Positions 9,134 to 18,091 of a stretch of 64,000 nucleotides of DNA are shown piece by piece (within the stretch, counting starts at the first letter, position 1; each line of letters opens with the position of its first letter). The notes beneath the pieces are model-generated. The model was not told where the DNA came from and searched no databases. It saw nothing but the letters and a program-made list of their open reading frames with translations. This DNA is from JASHVB01 sp963780805 (GTDB lineage: Bacteria > Pseudomonadota > Alphaproteobacteria > Acetobacterales > Acetobacteraceae): the NCBI GenBank assembly GCA_963780805.1, contig CAWADP010000010.1, positions 248,001-312,000 on the forward strand. The letters are read 5' to 3'. A program made the position numbers and the translations under genes.

Positions 9134-9385
9134 TCGCACGGGACTGCAATGGCAATCCGCCCGACGACTGGCCGAAGCTGCTCGCCGCAGCGCAGGAATC
9201 ACCGCGCCGTCGGTTCGCGATACAAGCCGGTCAGGGCTTGGGCGTGACCGCTGCGAAGCGCTGCATCGCCACCGGGTGATCGACCGAACGACGGCGCCTG
9301 GTTCGTACCCGCGCGCACGGCAGTGCTTCCTCATCGAAGAGAGCCAATCGGTCAGGCGCCTGGAATTACCCGCCGCCCGCGCACC

Positions 9386-11227
9386 TTACCCGATAATCCC
9401 CCGCCGCTGAAGTTCCTGCACCACCTGCTCGGCCAGCGCTTCCGGTGCCAGTTCCAGCGTGCGCAGGCGGATTTCGGGGTCTAGCGGCTCCTCGTATGGC
9501 GCGTCCACACCGGTGAAGTTACGAATCTGGCCGGCGTCGGCGCGGCGGTACAGCCCCTTCGGGTCGCGGCGGCGGCATTCCTCCACCGGCGTATCGACGA
9601 AGATCTCCAAAAACTCCTCCGCCTCCACCGCCTCGCGCGCCAGCATGCGTTCGGCGCGGTATGGCGAAATGAACGATATCAGCACGATCAGCCCGGCTTC
9701 GACGAACAGTTTCGCGACTTCGGCGACGCGGCGGATGTTCTCCACGCGGTCGGCCTCGGCGAAGCCCAGGTCGCGGTTCAGCCCGTGGCGGACGTTGTCG
9801 CCGTCCAGCAGCATGGTGTGGCGGCCGACGGCGTGCAGCCGCTTCTCCACCAGGTTGGCGATGGTGGACTTGCCCGCGCCAGACAGCCCGGTGAACCACA
9901 GCACCGACGGCTTCTGCGCGTTCAGCGCCGCCCGCGCGACCTTGTCCACGTCGAGCTGGTGCCAGTACACGTTCTCCCGCGCGCCGCGCAGCGCGGTCAC
10001 CATGCCGCAGCCGACGGTGTTGCGGGTCAGCCGGTCGATCAGGATGAAGCCGCCCAGCTCGCGGCTGTCGTTGTAGGCCTCGCACGCCACCGGCTGCGAC
10101 AGCGACAGCGACACCCGGCCGATCTCGTTCATGTGCAGTTCGCGCACCGGCACTTCTTCCAGCGTGTCGATGTCCAGCCGGTTCGAGATGTCGGTCACCG
10201 TGCCGATCATGCTCTGCGTGCCGAGCACCACCTGATAGGCGCGGCCGCGGAACAGGGATGTGTCGTCCATCCAGACCACGCGGGCCTCGATGCGTTCGGC
10301 GAGCTCCGGCAGCGGGGCGGCGGCCAGCACGTCGCCGCGGGAGACGTCGATCTCGCGGTCCAGCACCAGCGTCACCGGCTGGCCGGCGCGAGCCACGTCC
10401 AGGTCGCCGTCCATGGTGACAACGCGTGCCACCCTGGCTTCCACGCGCGATGTGGCGTTCACCACCGCGTCGCCGGGCCGCAGCGTGCCGGCGGCGATCG
10501 TGCCGGCATAGCCACGGAATGTGTGGTCCGGACGGTTGACGAGCTGCACCGGCATGCGGAACGGCCGGGCGAACCCGTCATGCCCCGGCTCGGCGCTTTC
10601 CAGGGCGGCGAGCAGCGACGTGCCCTGGTACCAGGGGATGCGGGTGCTGAAGCGGGTGACGTTGTCACCGTCGCGCGCGCACACCGGAATGGCAGTGACC
10701 TGCAACGCGCGCAGATGCCCGAGCACGGCGTGGAAGTCGGCAACGATATGCTCGAATACCGCCTGGTCGAAGCCGACCAGATCCATCTTGTTCACCGCCA
10801 GGATGACGTCGCGAATGCCGAGCAAGGACGCAATGGCAGCGTGCCGGCGAGTCTGGTCCAGCACGCCCTTGCGCGCGTCGATCAGCACGATCGCCAGGTC
10901 GGAGTGCGACGCGCCGGTGACCATGTTGCGGGTGTACTGCTGGTGGCCGGGCGCATCGGCCAGGATGAAGCGGCGGTGCGGAGTTTCGAAATAGCGATAG
11001 GCGACGTCGATGGTAATGCCTTGGTCGCGCTCGGCGGCCAGGCCGTCCACCAGCAGCGCGTAGTCCACACCGCCCTCGACCGTGCCGAAGCGGCGGGAGT
11101 CGCGTTCCAGCGCCGCCATGACGTCGTCGGGGATGGTGCCGCATTCGAACAGCAGGCGGCCGATCAGCGTTGACTTGCCGTCATCGACGCTGCCGCAGGC
11201 CAGCACCCGCAAAAGGGATTCGGGCAT
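9386..11227 (-). CDS. cysNC: Bifunctional sulfate adenylyltransferase subunit 1 / APS kinase
   Basis: This is a 613-residue fusion of the GTPase subunit of ATP sulfurylase (CysN) with adenylyl-sulfate kinase (CysC). The N-terminal GTPase shows GSVDDGKSTL (P-loop), DAPGHQQYTRN (G3) and NKMD (G4), then two beta-barrel domains to about residue 415. The C-terminal kinase begins near residue 435 with GLSGAGKST and includes LDGDNVRHGLN and the FISPYRAER segment. Together with CysD it turns sulfate into APS and then PAPS. Its start overlaps the cysD stop by one base (TGATG), so the pair is translationally coupled. The fused kinase means the output is PAPS, which can feed assimilation or the sulfotransferase encoded just upstream. 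Confidence 0.95.
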   Translation of the reverse strand: MPESLLRVLACGSVDDGKSTLIGRLLFECGTIPDDVMAALERDSRRFGTVEGGVDYALLVDGLAAERDQGITIDVAYRYFETPHRRFILADAPGHQQYTRNMVTGASHSDLAIVLIDARKGVLDQTRRHAAIASLLGIRDVILAVNKMDLVGFDQAVFEHIVADFHAVLGHLRALQVTAIPVCARDGDNVTRFSTRIPWYQGTSLLAALESAEPGHDGFARPFRMPVQLVNRPDHTFRGYAGTIAAGTLRPGDAVVNATSRVEARVARVVTMDGDLDVARAGQPVTLVLDREIDVSRGDVLAAAPLPELAERIEARVVWMDDTSLFRGRAYQVVLGTQSMIGTVTDISNRLDIDTLEEVPVRELHMNEIGRVSLSLSQPVACEAYNDSRELGGFILIDRLTRNTVGCGMVTALRGARENVYWHQLDVDKVARAALNAQKPSVLWFTGLSGAGKSTIANLVEKRLHAVGRHTMLLDGDNVRHGLNRDLGFAEADRVENIRRVAEVAKLFVEAGLIVLISFISPYRAERMLAREAVEAEEFLEIFVDTPVEECRRRDPKGLYRRADAGQIRNFTGVDAPYEEPLDPEIRLRTLELAPEALAEQVVQELQRRGIIG

Positions 11228-12130
11228 CAGAAATATCCCTCGCGCTTCTTCTTTTCCATCGAGGCGTCCTGGTCCTGATCGATCAGCCGTCCGGCGCGTT
11301 CAGACACGCGCGTGGTGCGCATTTCCTCGACGATGTCTTCCAGCGTGGCGGCGGGGAATTCGACGGCGGCGGACAACGGATAGCAGCCCAGCGAGCGGAA
11401 CCGCACCAGGCGGTTCGCCGGCTTTTCGCCCGGGTTGAACCGCATGCGCTCGTCGTCCACCACGATCAGCGCGCCGTCGCGCACGACGGTGGGGCGCTCG
11501 GCGGCGAAATACAGCGGCACGACCTCGATGCCTTCCGCGAGGATGTAGGTCCACACGTCGAGCTCGGTCCAATTGGACAACGGGAACACGCGCAGCGTCT
11601 CGCCGGGCGCGAGGTTGCCGTTATACAGATGCCAGAGCTCCGGCCGCTGGCGCTTCGGTTCCCAGGTGTGTCCGGGGCCGCGGACAGAGAAGACGCGTTC
11701 CTTGGCGCGGGAACGTTCCTCGTCGCGCCGCGCGCCGCCGATGGCGAGGTCGAAGCGGCCGTCGGTCAGCGCCTGCTTCAGCGCATCGGTCTTCATGATC
11801 CGGGTGTAGCTGCTGCCGTGGTCGAACGGGTTGATGTTCTGCCGCACACCGTCCGGGTTGGTGTGGACGATCAGCTCCAGCCCGTATTTCCGCACCGTCG
11901 CGTCGCGGTGGCGGATCATGGCGCGGAACTTCCACGTCGTGTCGATATGCAGCAGCGGGAACGGCGGCCGGGCCGGGAAGAACGCCTTGCGCGCCAGATG
12001 CAGCAGGACGGAGGAGTCCTTGCCGATCGAGTAGCAATAGTACCGGCCGCGCGGCCTGCGCCGCCACCTCCCGCAGGATGTGAATGCTTTCGGCTTCGAG
12101 CGCCGTCAGATGCGCGGGCAGCACGGTCAT
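11227..12130 (-). CDS. cysD: Sulfate adenylyltransferase subunit 2, frameshifted
   Basis: This is the ATP-sulfurylase catalytic subunit, an ATP pyrophosphatase-fold enzyme of about 300 residues. The N-terminal 32 residues (MTVLPAHLTALEAESIHIL, then REVAAQAARPV) are in one frame. The rest, from YSIGKDSSVLLHLARKAF to KKKREGYF, is in another. The minus strand reads CTA TTG C TAC TCG ATC; dropping the additional C (position 12034) gives the normal RPVLLYSIGKDSS. All conserved parts, including the PP-loop SIGKDSS, FPLLHIDTTWKF and the GARRDEERSRAKER stretch, are otherwise intact. A sequencing insertion is therefore likelier than a pseudogene, though loss of function cannot be excluded. It is the first gene of the cysD-cysNC operon. 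Confidence 0.9.
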
Positions 12131-12289
12131 CGGGAAGCGTCCGTGTGATAGGTCGATAGTTCAGGCATCGTTGTTTCCGTTGGTTTGCAACAAAAGGGGC
12201 GGGGCGGGAGGGCTTGAACCAGGGGACACCCCTGGGGGGAGGCGGGCGCGGAGCCCCAGGCAGTTGGCTATACGCACCCATCCCCCCGG

Positions 12290-12314
12290 CCACCTCCCAC
12301 AAGGGGAGGGGTGG
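12290..12314. repeat. CCTCCC-ACAA-GGGGAGG hairpin repeat
   Basis: A small G/C-rich hairpin (CCACCTCCC ACAA GGGGAGGGGTGG) lies between the sulfotransferase and cysD genes. Very similar hairpins recur at 43681, 50069 and 53280, so it is a dispersed intergenic element that may also act as a terminator. Confidence 0.55.
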
Positions 12315-12335
12315 TGTGCGCATTTCTTTCGGCCC

Positions 12336-13334
12336 CTACCCCTCCAGTTCCGGGCAGAGCGGCGCAAGTGACGTCTCCCGCACCACCGCCTGGATCCGGT
12401 GCTGATCCTCGGGTGCCAGCTCCTCGCGCCAGCGGTTCACCGCCGCCTGGGTGTTCTTGAACACCTGGTAGTAGCGGTCGCGTCCGCTGAAGGTGGTGCT
12501 GCGGCGGAGGAAGTCTTCGGTCTGTGGGTCCCAGTCGAGCGCGGCGAAATCGAACAAGGCACGGGCCTCCGGCAGCGGCGACGCGCACAGCGCCTGGTAG
12601 CGCAGCACCATCACGCCCGGGATTCCGGCCAGGTCCTCGATCGCCTTCTCGTTCAGGATCGCCCAGTTCCAGGCGAATTGCTCGACCGGCGGCAGCGCCT
12701 CGAACCGCGCCGCGGTCAGGCCGTAGCGCCTTGCGTGCCCGGTCATCAGCAGTTCCTGCACCGGCACCCGCTCCTCGAACTTTCCCAGCGCCGCCCCGCG
12801 CAGCATGGAGGCCACCTGGCCCCACGGGTCGCGCAGGATGAAGATGGTCTTCATGCCCGGCATCGCCTCGGCGAACAGCCGGGCGCGCCCGCGTGAGCTG
12901 ACCGACTTCAGCACCAGACGCAGCCGCGGCTGTGCCGCCAGGTCGAACAAATCCGGAATCGCCACCGAGCGCAGCAGCCGCCTCGCGCCGCGCACCTGCT
13001 CCATCGCCCGCAGGCCATAGATGAACGCGGTGTGCAGGCCCGCGGCGCCGGCGCCAAGATACCGCTTCGGGAAGATCGGCAGCGAGCCGGCCGTCTTCAG
13101 CGTCGCGGTATCGAACAGGCGGCGCAGATAGGCACGGGCCGCGTCGCGGTAGGCCGGCACCTGCTCGGGCGGGCACATCCAGGGCAGGTCGTAGCTGCGC
13201 AGCACCGTGTCGGGCTCGTGCCGGTAGAGCACGTCCGGGTGGCTGTCGAAGATCTTGGCGAGCCAGGATGTGCCGGACCTGGGTGCTCCCAGGATCAGGA
13301 TCACCCGGTCGGCGGGAAGGTCAGACGGTTTCAT
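12336..13334 (-). CDS. PAPS-dependent sulfotransferase family protein
   Basis: This 332-residue protein carries the 5'-phosphosulfate-binding loop at its N-terminus (LILGAPRSGTSWLAKIF) and a downstream segment FILRDPWGQVASML, equivalent to the 3'-phosphate-binding motif. This places it in the P-loop sulfotransferase family, which moves sulfate from PAPS to a glycan, lipid or small molecule. There is no signal peptide, so it should be cytosolic. It is encoded on the same strand immediately upstream of cysD-cysNC, which would supply PAPS. That arrangement is also known for NodH/NodPQ and other glycan-sulfation loci. The acceptor is unknown; the glycosyltransferases at 14.1 and 16.4 kb are candidates for building it. 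Confidence 0.85.
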   Translation of the reverse strand: MKPSDLPADRVILILGAPRSGTSWLAKIFDSHPDVLYRHEPDTVLRSYDLPWMCPPEQVPAYRDAARAYLRRLFDTATLKTAGSLPIFPKRYLGAGAAGLHTAFIYGLRAMEQVRGARRLLRSVAIPDLFDLAAQPRLRLVLKSVSSRGRARLFAEAMPGMKTIFILRDPWGQVASMLRGAALGKFEERVPVQELLMTGHARRYGLTAARFEALPPVEQFAWNWAILNEKAIEDLAGIPGVMVLRYQALCASPLPEARALFDFAALDWDPQTEDFLRRSTTFSGRDRYYQVFKNTQAAVNRWREELAPEDQHRIQAVVRETSLAPLCPELEG

Positions 13335-13469
13335 CTACGTGCGGTTCAGAATCCCGGCTTGGTCGCACGCAATATACCGGCTTCCGGGCGGTCCGGACCA
13401 GAAAAATGGACGGAAAAACGCCAGGGGGTGCCGCGAGTGGTGCTTTGGGGCGATGCCCCGAGTGGCCTG

Positions 13470-13766
13470 TCAGGCCGCGATCGGCTGCACCCGTGCGGCA
13501 ATGTCCGCGCCATGCTCCGCCTCGGCGACCGCCAGGTCGTAGGCGGTCTGCAAGCCCAGCCAGAACTGCGGGCTGGTGCGGAAGCAGCGGGCCAGCCGCA
13601 GGGCCAGGTCGGAGGTGACCGGCTGCTGGTCCGCGATCAGCGGCGCGATTGTCCCGGGCGCCACGTCCAGGGCGTGGGCCAGTGCGGCTGCATCCAGCCG
13701 GAGCGGCTCCATGTATTCCTCACGCAGCACCCGGCCCGGATGCATGCGGCGTCCCGCCTTTGCCAT
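13470..13766 (-). CDS. HigA-family antitoxin (XRE helix-turn-helix), no toxin seen
   Basis: This 98-residue protein matches HigA/VapI-type antitoxins. It has an N-terminal HPGRVLREEYMEPL segment, a helix-turn-helix (AAALAHALDVAPGTIAPLIA), then VTSDLALRLARCFRTSPQFWLGLQTAYDLAVAE split over the characteristic C-terminal helix. Such proteins bind DNA and neutralise HigB, an mRNA interferase. HigB normally lies directly upstream; here nothing resembling it is found within 300 bases on either side. It may be an orphan antitoxin serving as a regulator or addiction relic. Confidence 0.85.
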   Translation of the reverse strand: MAKAGRRMHPGRVLREEYMEPLRLDAAALAHALDVAPGTIAPLIADQQPVTSDLALRLARCFRTSPQFWLGLQTAYDLAVAEAEHGADIAARVQPIAA

Positions 13767-14099
13767 TGCGGCACCTGTCCTGAAGGTTAGAACTACATAC
13801 GGGCCGACCATGGCAGGACAAAGGCGGCCGGTCGCCACGGATGAAACCCTGCGCGGGTACAGGAAGTCTCTCCTTGTGAGACGGGACAGCAGGAGGGGTC
13901 GAACAAACTGTATGTTTCTACCCCTTCCCCCAGCCTTGGCCCGCTTCGCGGCCCAAGCCCACAAGGGCCCTCCCCGTCTTGCCTGCGGTTGGCCGCATGA
14001 CGACGTGCTTCCCAGCGTCCGCCCCATGCGATAGTCGTAATGTTGGGTCGGCGTCGTGGCGTTGGCCTCCGGTGTCGCGTGCGGCGGAGCTGAATCGGC
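13767..14099. other. Intergenic region without a recognised gene
   Basis: This is 333 bases between the divergent higA-like and GT25 genes. It contains inverted G/C-rich pieces (CCTTGGCCCGCTTCGCGGCC) and the expected promoters, but nothing I can assign. Confidence 0.4.
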
Positions 14100-15137
14100 T
14101 TGTCTACCAATATTGAGATGCGCGAGGTGCAGGAGCGGCAGTTTCGCCGGGTTGCGGCCGTCCACCCCCAATGGGAGGGCGACCTGCTGCTCTCCGACAT
14201 CGACAACACGCTGCGCCATGAAGCGCATGGCAGCCGGGGAACCTACCGTCTTTCGTCCGGAACGCTGCACATCGCGTGGGAGAGGTTCCCGGCGGAAGAC
14301 TTCGTCGACATCAATGGTCTCTACGTGCATGAAAGCCTCGCACGCAACCTTCGACAGCGGCAGCCCGACCCCATGCCGCAATCGGGCCTGACCCGGGCTG
14401 GCGGGCTTCACCCGTTCCCGATCCAGGTCGTCAGCCTTCGCAGGACGCAAGGGCGCAGACAACAATTTGTCGCCATGAACCCTGGCGTCCATTTCGAGTT
14501 TTTCGATGCCGTCGATGGCTACGCGGTGGACAAGACCAAATTTTTCGACAGCCCGCTGGCCGATGGCGATATTCCGTACACCGCGGGGGCCGTTGGCTGT
14601 GCGCTATCCCATCTGGCCTTATGGGAAAAGTGCGCCGGCGCACAACGGCCGATGACGATTGTCGAAGACAACTCTGTTCTTCGGCTGGATTTCCCACAAA
14701 AGAGCCTGGAGGTGATCGCCCGGTTGCCATCCGACTGGGACCTGATCATGTGGGGCTGGAACTTCGACTCCCTGCTGTCGATCAATGCGATGCCCGGCAT
14801 CTCCTCGGTCGTTCTGTTGTGCGACCAGGCCGCATTGCGGCAGTCCATCAGGCGGTTCCAGGTGCAGTTGCTCGAGCCTCGCATCTTTCCCTTGGACAAG
14901 TGTTTTGGCACCTGCGCCTATTCCATAAGTCCAGCCGGTGCCTCGAAATTCCGCCAGAACTGCTTTCCGTTGAAGAACGTGAGCGTTCGATTCCCCAACA
15001 TCGCGCGGAAGCTGCCGAACAACGGCATCGACATTGCCATGAACCGAATCTATCCGATGACGAATTCCTATGTTTCCGTTCCGCCACTGGTGATCACTCC
15101 GAATGTCAACGCCGAGTCCCTGACCTTGACGCCGTGA
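14100..15137 (+). CDS. Glycosyltransferase family 25 (LPS-type) protein
   Basis: This protein of about 345 residues has a C-terminal GT25 domain (residues about 105-300). Typical are QVVSLRRTQGRRQQF at the start, EFFDAVDGY, AVGCALSHLALWEK and the acidic TIVEDN. GT25 enzymes add galactose or glucose to lipopolysaccharide or other glycans in the cytosol. A separate N-terminal part (residues 1-100) with GTYRLSSGTLHIAWERFPAEDF looks like a small beta domain found fused to other glycosyltransferases. The probable TTG start at 14100 follows GGAG by 10 bases; an ATG six codons on is an alternative. The expected EDD/EDN acidic motif reads EDN here. It may act with the neighbouring radical SAM and GT genes. 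Confidence 0.75.
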   Translation: MSTNIEMREVQERQFRRVAAVHPQWEGDLLLSDIDNTLRHEAHGSRGTYRLSSGTLHIAWERFPAEDFVDINGLYVHESLARNLRQRQPDPMPQSGLTRAGGLHPFPIQVVSLRRTQGRRQQFVAMNPGVHFEFFDAVDGYAVDKTKFFDSPLADGDIPYTAGAVGCALSHLALWEKCAGAQRPMTIVEDNSVLRLDFPQKSLEVIARLPSDWDLIMWGWNFDSLLSINAMPGISSVVLLCDQAALRQSIRRFQVQLLEPRIFPLDKCFGTCAYSISPAGASKFRQNCFPLKNVSVRFPNIARKLPNNGIDIAMNRIYPMTNSYVSVPPLVITPNVNAESLTLTP

Positions 15138-15163
15138 CTTCGCCCCCGCGCGTCCCATCCGTC

Positions 15164-15265
15164 ATGGCCTGGTTTGACCCGGACATCTACTCGAACCGAT
15201 CGGAAGCGCCTGCTACCGAATGACGGGGTCGCCATTGGGCAGATGGCCGGGTCAAGGCCGGCCAA
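15164..15265. repeat. Palindromic intergenic repeat
   Basis: Two inverted arms, TGGTTTGACCCGGACATCT (about 15170-15188) and AGATGGCCGGGTCAAGGCC (15241-15259), enclose 50-odd bases. The translated arms read MAGLDPAI and VKPGHDGW, the familiar signature of a repeat family dispersed in alphaproteobacterial intergenic regions. It occupies the 355-base gap before the radical SAM gene; the remainder of that gap holds nothing I can assign. Confidence 0.7.
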
Positions 15266-15492
15266 GACGCGAAACGAAAGTCATGTTCGAGATAGCGGTT
15301 TGGGAAGGCGGCGTGCTTTGACCGAGGCGTCGAGGGCAGGAACTCGCACCCGACGTACTGCTTGCACCGGCCGCCGCCGCCGTGTTAAATGCGGATACGC
15401 AATCGCCCCCGGGTAAATGTCCGGGATCAGGCCGCCATTCGGGAATTTGCCAGGGCCGACGAGGCAAACATCACGACGCGGAGCCTGTCAGG

Positions 15493-16374
15493 ATGCCGTC
15501 CCTTGAATTCACGCTTATGGTTGGCTGCCCGCTGAAATGCACGTTCTGTCCCCAGGACAAGCTGCGCAATGAATACGGCAAGGCGACCAAATATTTCAGC
15601 CTGGAGGATTTCAAGCAGATTGCCGCCAAGGTCCCCAAACATGTCCGGATCGATTTTTCCGGCATGGCCGAACCTTGGGCCAACCCGGACGCGACGGCGA
15701 TGCTGCGGCATGTCCTGCTGGAAGGCTACAAGATCGCCATCTACACGACGCTGTACGGGATGGAGCGGGCCGATTGCGCCCAGGTGATCGCCATGCTGCG
15801 TCAGCACGCCCAGCAGGTGGAGGTGGTATGCCTGCATCTGCCGGACCGCAAAGGCAATATGCGCGGCTGGAAGTACAACGCCGACTACGAAGCCAACCTG
15901 CGGGATTTCATTCAGCTTGCGCTCGATCGCGTGCTGTCGAACTTCGAAGTCATGACCATGGATGACAGCGGCAAGCCGCACCAGGATCTGGACCACCTTG
16001 GCATTCAGCTCGCCCCATGGATCGGCCATAGTCGGGCCGGAAATATCGGGCCGGAAAACGTGCCGGGCCAGAAAATCTACGTCAAGCCGGAGCACAATAG
16101 CGCAGTCAGTTGCACGTTCACGCGCTTTTACGACCAGAATGTCTGCCTGCCGAATGGCGACGTCGTACTTTGCTGCATGGATTATGGGATGCAGCACAAG
16201 ATCGGCAATCTGCTGGAGCAGGATTATTATGAGATGTTTGCCTCACCGAGCCTGGGCAAGGTGATGGCGGAGAATATGCGGCCGCGCTTCTCTCGCGATT
16301 CGCTCTGCAAGACATGCAATCGTGCCGCGCTGCACAGCCAGACCAAGGGGAGCCTGTTCTGGCAGCCCGGGTAA
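15493..16374 (+). CDS. Radical SAM protein with SPASM-type C-terminus
   Basis: This 293-residue enzyme has the radical SAM iron-sulfur motif GCPLKCTFCPQ (CxxxCxxC) at about residue 12. It also has a cysteine-rich C-terminal region (SCTFTRFYDQNVCLPNGDVVLCCMDYG...LCKTCNR) typical of SPASM/twitch domains that hold auxiliary clusters. Such proteins use a 5'-deoxyadenosyl radical on peptides, sugars or cofactors. I chose the ATG at 15493 because the domain begins there; an upstream open frame from 15382 is low-complexity. In similar operons these enzymes accompany glycosyltransferases in surface glycan loci. The substrate is unknown. The next gene starts shortly downstream on the same strand. Confidence 0.8.
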   Translation: MPSLEFTLMVGCPLKCTFCPQDKLRNEYGKATKYFSLEDFKQIAAKVPKHVRIDFSGMAEPWANPDATAMLRHVLLEGYKIAIYTTLYGMERADCAQVIAMLRQHAQQVEVVCLHLPDRKGNMRGWKYNADYEANLRDFIQLALDRVLSNFEVMTMDDSGKPHQDLDHLGIQLAPWIGHSRAGNIGPENVPGQKIYVKPEHNSAVSCTFTRFYDQNVCLPNGDVVLCCMDYGMQHKIGNLLEQDYYEMFASPSLGKVMAENMRPRFSRDSLCKTCNRAALHSQTKGSLFWQPG

Positions 16375-16438
16375 CGCCTGCCGGTCGTGCAAGGCACCGC
16401 GCCCGCTAATCACCGCCAGGATCGCTACGCACCTCGCG

Positions 16439-17725
16439 ATGACATCGGATGCCACGGTACTTTCGCTCCCACATGCGATTGACCATGGGACCGCACCGGC
16501 TTTAGACCAACGCGGTCAAGGACATGGGGGCGACGTGGCTGGCAGCATCCTGATCTTGCGCGGGACGAGCAGTGCGTACGATTTCATCGGCGGCATGCTG
16601 GGGCTGGTGGCGCAGGAGATGGAGGCGCTCGGCCAGCGGGTCGTTTCATTCAGCACGGACGAGTTGGGGTGGTCTCGCCGCCTCGCCGACCTGCTGCAGC
16701 AGGAGCCATTTGACTTCGCGCTGACCATGTCCGGTATCGGCGTGGCCGCGGCGCCGCCCGGCAAGGTCCTGATCTGGGAAGCGGCCAACGTCCCACTGTT
16801 CAACTGGAACTGCGACCACCCCTGCTACTATCCACCCCGCCACGGCGTTCGCAACCGCTTCGTATTGCATGGCTATGTCTTTCCCGACCATGCGCATTAC
16901 AACATCCGCCACCTGAACCCGAACGGCATGGCGTTCGCCGTGCACATCGGCATGCCGCCGCGCCACCTCTTTCCCGGCGCGCCGCTGCCGTTAAGCGAAC
17001 GAAACGGCCGCATCATCTTTAGCAAGAGCGGCCGGGACCCCAACGTCATCGAGGCGGACTGGCGCAAACGCATGCCACTGTTCCGCGACATCCTGTTCGC
17101 CGCGGGCGAGGAGTTGCTCCATCGCAGCACAGCCGACTTCGTCCCGGTGCTGCAGCGTATCGCAGAGCAATACGGCGTGTTGTTGACCGGCAACAGCGAA
17201 CTCACGCTCAGCCTGCTGCAGGATCTCGATTCGTATGTCCGCTTTCGCCGCGGCGACATGGTGATGCATGCGCTGCTGAACCATCCGGTGGACGTGTTCG
17301 GCACCGGCTGGGACCACGTGCGCCGGGATGGCGCGCGGGCCGTCTTCCATGGCGCCATCCCGTGGCAGGCCGCCGCGATCGAACGCCTGCCGCACTATCT
17401 CGGCTGTCTCTCGGTCAATCCGCTGGTGGAGCTGTCGGTGCACGACCGGGTCTTCTTCGCGTTGGCCGCCGGGGTGACGCCGGTCAGTGACGGCAACGCA
17501 TTCGCGCGGACTCTCATGCCGGGACTGCTTCCCTACAGCTTCGATTTCACCCCCGAGCGGATCGCCGCGGCGGCCGACGCCTTGCTGGCCGATCCCGCCG
17601 AAGCCATGGCACGCACGGAAGCGGCGTGGCAGGCCTTGTCTCGCGATTTCGCCATGCGGCGGGCCGCGGTGCAGATCATGCAATTCGCGACATTGCAGGA
17701 GGCGAATGCACGGTGTTCTGCATGA
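16439..17725 (+). CDS. CgeB-like glycosyltransferase family protein
   Basis: This protein of up to 428 residues is related to glycosyltransferases of the CgeB/GT-B group. It has an N-terminal Rossmann-like segment (SILILRGTSSAYDFIGGM) and a C-terminal part with HYLGCLSVNPLVELSVHDRVFFALAAGVTPVSDGNAF, matching the nucleotide-sugar-binding second domain. A GTG at 16535 preceded by GGGGG gives a start closer to the domain and may be the true one. It lies 65-160 bases downstream of the radical SAM gene on the same strand, suggesting a joint role in glycan assembly. The donor and acceptor are unknown. Confidence 0.65.
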   Translation: MTSDATVLSLPHAIDHGTAPALDQRGQGHGGDVAGSILILRGTSSAYDFIGGMLGLVAQEMEALGQRVVSFSTDELGWSRRLADLLQQEPFDFALTMSGIGVAAAPPGKVLIWEAANVPLFNWNCDHPCYYPPRHGVRNRFVLHGYVFPDHAHYNIRHLNPNGMAFAVHIGMPPRHLFPGAPLPLSERNGRIIFSKSGRDPNVIEADWRKRMPLFRDILFAAGEELLHRSTADFVPVLQRIAEQYGVLLTGNSELTLSLLQDLDSYVRFRRGDMVMHALLNHPVDVFGTGWDHVRRDGARAVFHGAIPWQAAAIERLPHYLGCLSVNPLVELSVHDRVFFALAAGVTPVSDGNAFARTLMPGLLPYSFDFTPERIAAAADALLADPAEAMARTEAAWQALSRDFAMRRAAVQIMQFATLQEANARCSA

Positions 17726-17782
17726 TGCATGATCCTGCGATGCCGATGCTCCGACGATAACGGTCGGTGGCCGCTTGTGAGT

Positions 17783-17864
17783 GTCATTGCGAGCGCAGCG
17801 ACGCAATCTCCCGCGCGTGAGGTGCGGTCTCTCCGGGAGATTGCTTCGCTGCGCTCACGATGAC
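17783..17864. repeat. Long palindromic intergenic repeat, copy 1
   Basis: The arms GTCATTGCGAGCGCAGCGAC and TCGCTGCGCTCACGATGAC are inverted around a core containing CAATCTCCCG and CGGGAGATTG. A near-identical element is at 36761 and a half copy at 7175. It is a dispersed intergenic palindrome that could form a stable RNA hairpin. Confidence 0.75.
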
Positions 17865-17911
17865 GGGTGCGCCGCCCGCAATGACGGGTGTGCCGCCCGC
17901 AATGACAGGGC
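17859..17911. repeat. Short tandem repeat, unit about 21 bases
   Basis: The unit ATGACGGGTGTGCCGCCCGCA occurs about 2.5 times directly after the palindrome. Confidence 0.6.
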
Positions 17912-18091
17912 GTCCGGATAGTAACACTGGCGCTGCCGGGGCGGGCGATGGATTCTCCGGCGCGGCATATCCCTCTTGCGCGCCGCCTGCTGACCCGCTG
18001 ACTCTCTCGCGCCCGCTGCGACACCTGCGCTGGCAGCCGCGCCGCACTTTCCGGCAGCGCAGGACGGTTTAACAGAAGAACGGAGACACCC

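Noticed and set aside
13793..14209. HigB toxin candidate upstream of the HigA-type gene
   Set aside because: The minus-strand frames there are Arg/Ser-rich and lack HigB motifs.
15174..15416. 80-aa frame in the gap before the radical SAM gene
   Set aside because: It reads through a dispersed palindromic repeat and is not conserved protein-like sequence.
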